Shown here: positions 28,150 through 34,881 of the stretch, one piece after another | How positions within the stretch are numbered: position 1 is the first letter of the stretch | How the letters are laid out: every line of letters begins with the position of its first letter | Assembly (NCBI GenBank): GCA_009731375.1 | Contig: BJOX01000335.1 | Coordinates: 146,098 to 183,620 of the forward strand | Direction: 5' to 3' | Origin: Paulinella micropora | Lineage: Eukaryota > Cercozoa > Imbricatea > Euglyphida | DNA: 37,523 nucleotides | Made by a program: the position numbers and the translations under genes | Notes under the pieces: generated by a model | The model's database searches: none | Told to the model about the DNA's origin: nothing | What the model saw: the letters and a program-made list of their open reading frames with translations, nothing else

Positions 28150-28974
28150 GTGCAGCCTCCCAGCTTAATGTGGAATGACTGCAAGAGAAACGCAATGGCA
28201 GATAATCTTTTTCAACAAGCTTTGACGGAACTTACACGAAGTAAGATGCATGAGTTGCAAACAAGGAATCCTGACTTTTTGAAATTTTTTAACACTCTGC
28301 TTCAAAGGAATCAAACAGAATTCCGCTCAGGTTGACTTTCAGTCTTTCCACCGACAACGATCCTGCGAACAAGGAAACTTTTTTTTTCGGTGTGCGGATG
28401 GAACACTGAAACATTGCATCTAATGATGCATAGATTCGTTTTTTGCAAAAACTTACAGCGGATCAAAGACAGGAGGAAGAGCCCCGTTACAAGCTCTACA
28501 CGGTCGATTCCAACATTTACAAAAGAATTCTCAAAGTGTGTTTTTTCAAGTTGTGACGAAGTTGTGCCAGAACAGCTTTGCGCATGTGCGGTTTTTGCAT
28601 GCAATATTCGACTTGAGCGGAGGCTTGGCTCACCTGAAGTCCTGGATGTATGTGTTTCTCGGGCACTGGCATGTGCACAAGTTCTTGTGTATTTTGCTTT
28701 GGCGTGAGTTCAAGCACCAAGTGTTCGGCCCGTTTTGGCATGAACTGTTTCCTGACAAAAAATTCCTCATCAAGCCCCTGCTAAAAACAATCACTGCAGT
28801 CATAGTTTACCTGCGACTAGCGTACCCTCATGTGAGAAAAGACATCCAGGACAGCTCTGACAACGCGGCACTTCCTGAAGAAGCCAGAAAAGCACTCGGA
28901 GGTCTTTTGACGTTTGAGTGGTTCATGCCCGTGGTAAGTCTTTGGCTCAGCTGTACCGTTGCTGACTGCAGTTG

Positions 28975-29019
<45 letters not shown>

Positions 29020-29945
29020 GCAGGCCCAGGACCTGGGTTGCGTCATTCGTGAAAACTTGCCCAAACAAATTTGGGTGTACTTGCACAGAGCTTTGCATGT
29101 GTTGTTGCACTTCAAAGCCAACGAGTACACACATGTCCTGACGTTGCACCTGCTGCTGTTGAACTACTTGCGAAGTGTGAACCACCCTGCTTGGTAAGCG
29201 TTTCAGCATGACCCCAGGATGTTCTCTGAAGAAAAATGTGAAGCGAAACTCAGCAGCGTCGCGAAGCATTCTTTGAGCGACCCGATGCGGTTTGATCTTC
29301 AACACGTACAGAAAACGCTGCTGTTGCTGACCCACAGTCGTGACAACCTGGGCGAAAGCTCCCGGAACCTTGACGGGCAGAAGATTGAGCCTCGGGATCC
29401 AGAGGTCGAGGCGGCGTACTATTTCTTAGTTTACTTGAGCTTGTAGCACGCATTAAATTGGGAACTGCGAGAATGTACCCTGTTGGCCCAGCCGAAGACT
29501 GGGATTCCAAGGATGACATGAAGAACAGGCTGGTTCCAGTCGAGATCAAGTTGCAAGTCAAGAATGATGTTATTTCTCAGTTCCACAGAAACGTCCAGCG
29601 CTGCAAGCGCCTTTGTCACTGTTCCCGGAGCAATTGAGGAAGGAGTCGTGGATGATCCGCTTCAAGATTCCCAGGATGCAGACTCGCAATGCAACAGGGA
29701 GCTACAACCCGCAAGGCGAGCATGCATTGTCACAGCCAAGTTTGCAGAGAAGAGATTCAGCAATGTCTGCGGCGGATGCGAAGGCCGGGGACAGCACTGG
29801 AGAAGGTTCACTAGCGAGAAGTCCTAGAATGTTACCGCGGCCAAGGCGCAGGCGTCGAGGGGAAGCAGAGCTGGACGCAGGTGAACATGGAGATGAAACA
29901 GAAGAAATAGCTCACAGCGATTCCCAGTGTACCTCAGACAGTTAG
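28150..29945 (+). pseudogene. decayed gene of unknown family with one probable intron
   Basis: A series of plus-strand frames reads as one damaged gene. The best segment, 28538-29197, gives RFLHAIFDLSGG, FLGHWHVHKFLCILLWREF and FWHELFPDKKFLIKPLLKTI, then FEWFMPV. An intron probably interrupts it at 28934-29023. After it come AQDLGCVIRENLPKQIWVYL and TLHLLLLNYLRSVNHPAW, a TAA at 29195-29197, and the same frame continuing to 29446. A shift leads to KNRLVPVEIKLQVKNDV. Another shift near 29610 leads to EQLRKESWMIRFKIPRM and a basic, then acidic, tail ending at 29945. Upstream, 28150-28335 (NLFQQALTELTRSKMHELQ) may belong too. The G-x-W-H-x2-K string vaguely recalls large uncharacterised transposon proteins; I cannot name a family. 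Confidence 0.45.
28934..29023 (+). other. probable 90-base intron containing a (GTT)n microsatellite
   Basis: Donor GTG|GTAAGTC at 28934 and acceptor TTGTGCAG|GCC ending at 29023. A GTT repeat (28974-29020) makes up most of the second half. Removing it keeps the frame (90 = 3 x 30) and joins FMPV to AQDLGCV; leaving it in encodes about 15 valines that look foreign to the protein. There is no in-frame stop inside, so retention would not truncate the product. Confidence 0.6.
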
Positions 29946-30230
29946 CATGACAACATTTCAGATGTCTGGGAGGGCTCTGCCGCCGACGCTGAGTCGGAAG
30001 AAGTTGCTAGCCAGCAATCCCTTCGTCCGCCCTTACGCAGCTCTGCACGCGCAGTCAGTGCAAGAACCTGGACGGCACGCTTCGGTGGGGATTTTGACAG
30101 TGACTCGACTCCGTCAACAGTTTCCCGCCAGTGTTGAAAGATTATGCAAGGTACGACAGGTCGGAATTTTTGCATTAAAAAAATTTTTCAGTGAGGAATT
30201 TTCATTTACGAAAGACCTAGGTCAAGATTA

Positions 30231-30452
30231 ACATTCCGGCTGAACATTGTGTGGCTGTTCTAGTCAATGTCAATGTGACACTTTTATATATAAATGGAAC
30301 AAGTGTCGTTTCCACTGACATCAGTTTTAATTTAACCTATTACTAATTCAATTTTTCTTACTTGTCAATGAGGTAATGTTTCAATGTCTGGAAAAGGTCA
30401 ATGCAGCAGAATTTAATTCACTGAGTCAGTTCAAGGAATGCAAACAGCATTT
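30231..30452. other. AT-rich 3' part of the unclassified element
   Basis: No gene is visible. It contains TTTTATATATAAA at about 30282, a variant of the palindrome family. Confidence 0.4.
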
Positions 30453-30569
30453 ATATATATGCATAAAAGTCACAAATTTAGTTAACATCGGCAGGGTTTT
30501 TTTTTCGATCAAACTCTTTTATATTTTTTAGCAACAGCTTTCATTGACTTACAGCTTTTATGCATAAAA
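30453..30569 (+). repeat. right palindrome-bearing direct repeat
   Basis: TATATGCATAAAA at about 30456-30468 is followed by GTCACAAA, a T run at 30497-30505, a second T-rich block, and then GCTTTTATGCATAAAA with the perfect palindrome at 30556-30569. The layout repeats 26415-26547 in the same orientation with about 99 rather than 115 bases between palindromes. Confidence 0.55.
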
Positions 30570-31100
30570 ATGTTTGCTGGCAGCTGGCATGTTTTTCTAC
30601 TGATTCCATAAATGATCCATTTATGTGATATCGATTGTTTAGTACTAGTGGTACAAATGCGTTATCAATTAATATTGCAAGCTTTTAAGTCTCTCGAATG
30701 TGTATCACTAAGGCAAGGGTTTATCTAGTATTTTTTCCAGGTAACTCACAGGTACGGCGAGCTTCGAGGCAGTCAGGCCTCGAAAGTTGGTTTCCGCAGG
30801 AGGGCCCCGCCGGAGGCAATTTTTTTTTAGATTCCTTAATATGAAAAATAATGAAAAGTATAATTACAGATTAAATTCTGCTCATATACATATAAATACG
30901 ATTTTATCAAGCTAAAGTCGAATTCAGTGTTCAAAAACCAATATTTCCTTATCTTCGGTGTAGATGATTTGAAATAAACGTACCTGCCGGATCTGTACGC
31001 TGATTAACAAGACTTTATTTATGAAAATATTATCCATTAGTTTACAAAATACTAACAGTTGGCGGCTCTGATGTCCACTCGGGACACAGACAGCCGCACC
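30570..31100. other. AT-rich spacer with one GC-rich hairpin island
   Basis: Mostly AT-rich with no gene. An island at 30755-30822 is GC-rich and contains an 8-bp stem, TTCGAGGC/GCCTCGAA (30763-30770 with 30777-30784, loop AGTCAG), followed by a C/G-rich block reading CCGCAGGAGGGCCCCGCC. Its character matches the hairpins at 31556-31731. Confidence 0.5.
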
Positions 31101-31745
31101 GAAAAACTTGAGTACTGAAACCGAACTTTACAAAAAACCGGCACGCTCTACTAGTCAACTAAGAAGACCGGGTGGAGGAGGGGATAGTGGAAGGGTAAAA
31201 CAAAAGGCGGGAAAAATACTATCCATTAAAGCCGGACAGAGAAACCGGGCGGAGGAGGGGAGAGCGGACGGCAGACTAACCTTAGAGTGACGGAACAATC
31301 CCTTAGACCGGAACAAACCTACACTAAACGAGGGAAGGCCTCAAGCACGACGAGCAGGCCAACCTAGTGACTAGTTGTTCACGGCAACAACCGAAGGTAG
31401 CACCAAAGCAGTCCAAGGGAGACGCATCAAAGGCGGAGCGAGCGGAAGCAGCGGATGCCACCAGCGATCACCAGAACGCCACCACTGAGAAGTCCAGAGC
31501 AGACAGAAGCAAAGGACAAACCAAAACAAAACAAGCGAAGGGTGGGCGGGAGTTTGAAAGTTGGGAAGATCTTCCGATCTTCCCAACTTTCCAACGTAGG
31601 CCAAACCAGACGCCGGATCAAACACGTGCCGGCTCCGCCGGCACGGCTAAGCCGTGCCAACCGGACTACCGTAAAAACGAAACGCCTCCTCGGAACTTTA
31701 ACGGCGGTTAACTCCGGGCGAAGCCCCGGAGCAAACCAGTAATTA
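31101..31745. repeat. GC-rich patch with strong inverted repeats, possible organelle-derived DNA
   Basis: This block differs in composition from its AT-rich surroundings. It contains a perfect 16-bp stem with a TTCC loop (31556-31571/31576-31591). Next come two overlapping, mutually exclusive hairpins: CGTGCCGGC/GCCGGCACG (31625-31633/31637-31645) and GGCACGGCT/AGCCGTGCC (31640-31648/31650-31658). CTCCGGG/CCCGGAG lies at 31712-31718/31725-31731. Such short GC-rich palindromes are common in repeat-rich plastid and mitochondrial genomes. The open frames through it are S/K/R/T/Q-rich and I recognise no protein. Confidence 0.45.
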
Positions 31746-32151
31746 AATTTTTTTAATACCTATAGTACCTCTCTAACTGCTAAATAAAGTTAAATACATT
31801 GTACAATATTGATATTATTAATAAAATAGTCAAAATAATTTATAAATTTAATATTTCGAACATTACAAACCTGGGTGGGGAGGGGTTGGGGNNNNNNNNN
31901 NNNNNNNNNNNNNNNNNNNNNNNNNNNNGGTGGGTTTGGGGGGGGGGGGGGGGGGGGGGTGGGTTACAGGGAAGTTAGCGAGGTGGAAGTTTTTTTAGAA
32001 ATAGATACTAGTATATAATATTATTGAATTGTAGTATTTGTTTTCTGGATACCCTCAAGCTGGATGAGGTAGGATGATCGGAAAAGGGGGGGGTGCTGTT
32101 TGGATACAATCACCCATGCTTTCGGCTCTGCTGAAAAAAGCCACGCATCAT
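31746..32151. other. AT-rich spacer with G-run and assembly gap
   Basis: AT-rich to 31870, then GGGTGGGGAGGGGTTGGGG, 37 N (31892-31928), GGTGGGTTTGGGG and a run of about 22 G (to 31959). Beyond it is ordinary sequence. The G-rich strand could form quadruplexes. No gene seen. Confidence 0.7.
31892..31928. other. assembly gap (37 N)
   Basis: Unknown bases flanked on both sides by G-rich runs. Confidence 0.99.
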
Positions 32152-32454
32152 TTATTCACGAGCATGTTCCGCCTCTCTTGCTCGATGTTCCGCTTCCCTC
32201 TGTCTGAAATTACTTTCCAAATTCCACATTACTTCCAACGCCTGATCTCGGTGTGACTCTGTTGCTGGAGGAGGACCATAGCTAGGTCCTGCACCAGGCC
32301 AGCCCGGCACACCATGCACACCTGATCCACCAGCTGCAGGCGGACCAGAGGGAAAAGACCCGTACTCAGACTGGGAATTAGGGGGGAACATGGGTTCCAC
32401 CTGCGGTTGGCTAGAAGCAGGAGCACGCGTCTGTACCTATTGACATTTAAGGTG

Positions 32455-32485
<31 letters not shown>

Positions 32486-32710
32486 ATGTGTGTATGTGTG
32501 TATTGTTCCTATTCTGTATCATAACCTTTGCTGCTGCTGCTGCTGCTGCCTCAGCTGCTGCTGCTGCAGCCACAAACACAAACACAACTCATGAGTACGT
32601 TACACTGCTAACTTACTTCACAATATTTACCTGCAGTCGCTGCCGCTGCTTGCTGCTGCCGCTGCTTGCTGCTGCTGCTGCTGCTGAATAATGCAGCATA
32701 CATAGATAGT

Positions 32711-32749
<39 letters not shown>

Positions 32750-32752
32750 ACC

Positions 32753-32830
<78 letters not shown>

Positions 32831-33487
32831 CCCCACCCCCCCCGCCCCCCCCCCNNNNNNNNNNCCCCCCCCCCCCCCCCGCGCCTAACATACACACAGA
32901 CCTGCAACTGCTGCAAAATTTGCTGCTGGATCTGCATTTGCTGCTGCTGCTGCTGCATAACCATACATAGCACATACATATACACCTTCATACATATCAC
33001 ACACATATTAACTGCAGCTGTAGAATCAGCTGCTGCTGCTGCATAACAGCATCATTTGTGCCACAAGCGAGGGGCTGGACGCGCCCGGCGTCTGCCCCTG
33101 CTGTTAACACACACACCACACATACATAGGTAGGTCACATCAGCTCAATACAACACAATGCATCATTTCCTTTACCTGTGGCTGCGAAGAAGAAGAAGAC
33201 GAAGAAGAAGAAGGAGGAGGAGATGGAGGGGGAAGAAGAAGAAGAAGGAAGAGAAGTAGAAGGAGCAGGAGGAGGGGGAAGAGAAGAAGAAGGGAGGAGG
33301 GGGAGGAGAAGAAGAAGGACAAGTAGAAGAAGGAGAATCTTCATCGAGGTCGAGGTTGGGGCTGCTCAACAGAAAATTCAGCAGTTCCCTGCTAGAAGGC
33401 CTATTTTCTCACAGTCTTTGGATTTCTGCCTGCCTTGCCTTTTCCATCTCTTTAGCAACTTCCCATTTCTTCCTTAACTCTTGCTGG
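32152..33487 (-). CDS. probable multi-exon gene with short CAG-rich exons (partial model)
   Basis: Read on the minus strand. The exon at 33176-33487 carries RQQELRKKWEVAKEMEKARQ, a coiled coil, then S/P-rich sequence ending CAG|GTAAAG; the frame changes within it, so an extra intron or a lesion is likely. Small CAG-rich exons follow: 32902-32952 (after TATGCAG, before GTCTGT), 32631-32683 (after TTCAG, before GTAAAT) and 32526-32563 (after CTGCAG, before GTTATG). The last exon is 32152-32436, with MFPPNSQSEYGSFPSGPPAA, a G/P-rich part and a second coiled coil, RQREAEHRAREAEHARE, before TAA at 32152-32154. The last four exons join in one phase without a stop, giving S/A/K/Q-rich linkers. Introns consist of TG, TATG and poly-C repeats. 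I recognise no family. The 5' end beyond 33487 is replaced by a SINE. Confidence 0.4.
32712..32880. repeat. very long poly-C tract with assembly gap
   Basis: About 170 bases of almost pure C, broken by a few A, T and G and by 10 N (32855-32864). On the minus strand this is poly-G within a putative intron of the CAG-exon gene. Frames through it encode only polyglycine or polyproline. It is a strong quadruplex or i-motif candidate, but may be partly a sequencing artefact. Confidence 0.9.
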
Positions 33488-33490
33488 CGG

Positions 33491-33671
33491 TCACCCGTGA
33501 GGGGAGTACGAAGAATTGACGATAGGCTCTAATGACACCCCCGCACGGGCAGTTCCAACACTTCCAGACGGACCGGTATGTTCAATGAAAATACTGGTGG
33601 CACCGACTGGAATCGAACTGGCGACAGGGCCCAGATGGTAGAACTTGACCACTGGGCTATCACGGTGTCCA
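33491..33671 (-). mobile_element. tRNA-derived SINE, copy 2 (tail side truncated)
   Basis: Matches copies 1 and 3 from TCACCCGTGAGGGG onward through the tRNA-like head with A and B boxes. It lacks the first about 55 bases of the tail side, including GTGCTTCTCTGTC. It abuts an AAT repeat at its head (33672-33726). On the other side it joins directly to the coiled-coil exon of the CAG-exon gene without an AAT tract. Confidence 0.85.
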
Positions 33672-33672
33672 A

Positions 33673-33726
<54 letters not shown>
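33672..33726. repeat. (AAT)n microsatellite
   Basis: About 18 AAT units at the head of SINE copy 2, followed by TTCCAATAACAATAACG and then the ATGT repeat. Confidence 0.97.
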
Positions 33727-33740
33727 TCCAATAACAATAA

Positions 33741-33975
33741 CGTATGTATGTATGTATGTATGTATGTATGTATGTACGTATGTACGTATGTACGTATGTA
33801 CGTATGTATGTATCCATGCATGCATGCATGTATGCATGTATGCATGTATGTATGTATGTATGTATGTATGCATTGTATGTACGTATGTACGTATGTATGT
33901 ATGTACGTATGTATATATGTACGTATGTGTCAATTTGTGTAATATTGTATCTATGTACGTGCGTAAGTATGTATG
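33741..33975. repeat. (ATGT)n/(ACGT)n tetranucleotide microsatellite
   Basis: TATG units with frequent TACG and GCAT variants, the same class as 1441-1881. Open frames here are artefacts. Confidence 0.97.
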
Positions 33976-34035
33976 ACAAAGAGACAGAGAGACAGTGTGT
34001 GTGTGTGAGAGAGAGAGAGAATGAGACAGAGAGAA

Positions 34036-34069
<34 letters not shown>

Positions 34070-34248
34070 TGAGAGAGAATGAGAGTGAGAGAGAGTGAGA
34101 GAGAGAGAGAGAAAGAAAGAATTGGAGAGAGAGAGTGTGAGAGAGAGAGAAAGAATTGGAGAGAGAGATATGCTATGTATTATGTTATGTATGTATGTAT
34201 ATATGTACGTGTGTATGTATGAATGTAATAATAATAATAATAATAATA
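33976..34248. repeat. (GA)n-rich tract, short ATGT tract and AAT tract
   Basis: Imperfect GA repeats with AAAGA and GTGA variants (33990-34170), then a short TATG tract (34180-34227) and seven AAT units (34227-34248). No gene. Confidence 0.95.
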
Positions 34249-34340
34249 GACTTATCAGTCAATTGGCCTTTGATCCTGTCGGACATGTGCCTCTATTGGT
34301 AGCACGGGGCCGTTCGGTGACGCGGCTCCGCTCCAATGAC

Positions 34341-34341
<1 letters not shown>
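34249..34341 (-). mobile_element. 3' fragment of a LINE related to the 34882-37523 element
   Basis: A 93-base island between two AAT tracts. Its plus-strand string GGACATGTGCCTCTATTGG (34281-34299) parallels GGACATGTGCCTCCATTGG at 34905-34923, at the end of the LINE reading frame. Both precede an ATT tail on the minus strand at a similar distance. It looks like a severely 5'-truncated relative of that LINE. The rest has diverged. Confidence 0.55.
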
Positions 34342-34407
<66 letters not shown>

Positions 34408-34464
34408 TCCAATAACGATAATAACAACAACAATAATAATAATAATAATAATGATAATAATGAT
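34342..34464. repeat. (AAT)n microsatellite with AAC and GAT variants
   Basis: AAT repeats interrupted by TTCCAATAACGATAATAAC, joining the LINE fragment to the tail side of SINE copy 3. The interruption resembles the one after SINE copy 2 (33727-33742). Confidence 0.95.
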
Positions 34465-34697
34465 AGTGCTTCTCTGTCAATGGCTGATGCATTTCTGCAC
34501 ATGCGCCTCCATCGTCTCACCCGTGAGGGGAGTACGAAGAATTGACGATAAGCTCTAATGACACCCCCGCACGGGCAGTTCCAACACGTCCAGACGGACC
34601 GGTATGTTCAATGAAAATACTGGTGGCACCGACGGGAATCGAACTGGCGACAGGGCCCAGATGGTAGAACTTGACCACTGGGCTATCACGGTGTCCA
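34465..34697 (-). mobile_element. tRNA-derived SINE, copy 3 (full length)
   Basis: A 233-base unit with a few substitutions from copy 1. The A box complement is CCACTGGGCTA (34675-34685) and the B box complement lies in GGGAATCGAACT (34634-34645). The tail-side segment 34499-34530 resembles the LINE 3' end at 34907-34934. AAT repeats flank both ends, and the head-side tract leads directly to the LINE 3' end. Confidence 0.88.
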
Positions 34698-34869
<172 letters not shown>

Positions 34870-34881
34870 GGCTTCCTCAGA

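Noticed and set aside
29613-29945. An independent basic/acidic small protein
   Set aside because: It follows on from the upstream damaged frames without its own convincing start and reads better as the tail of the 28150-29945 gene.
32608-33046. Polyglycine or polyproline proteins
   Set aside because: These frames are translations of the poly-C tract and the gap beside it.
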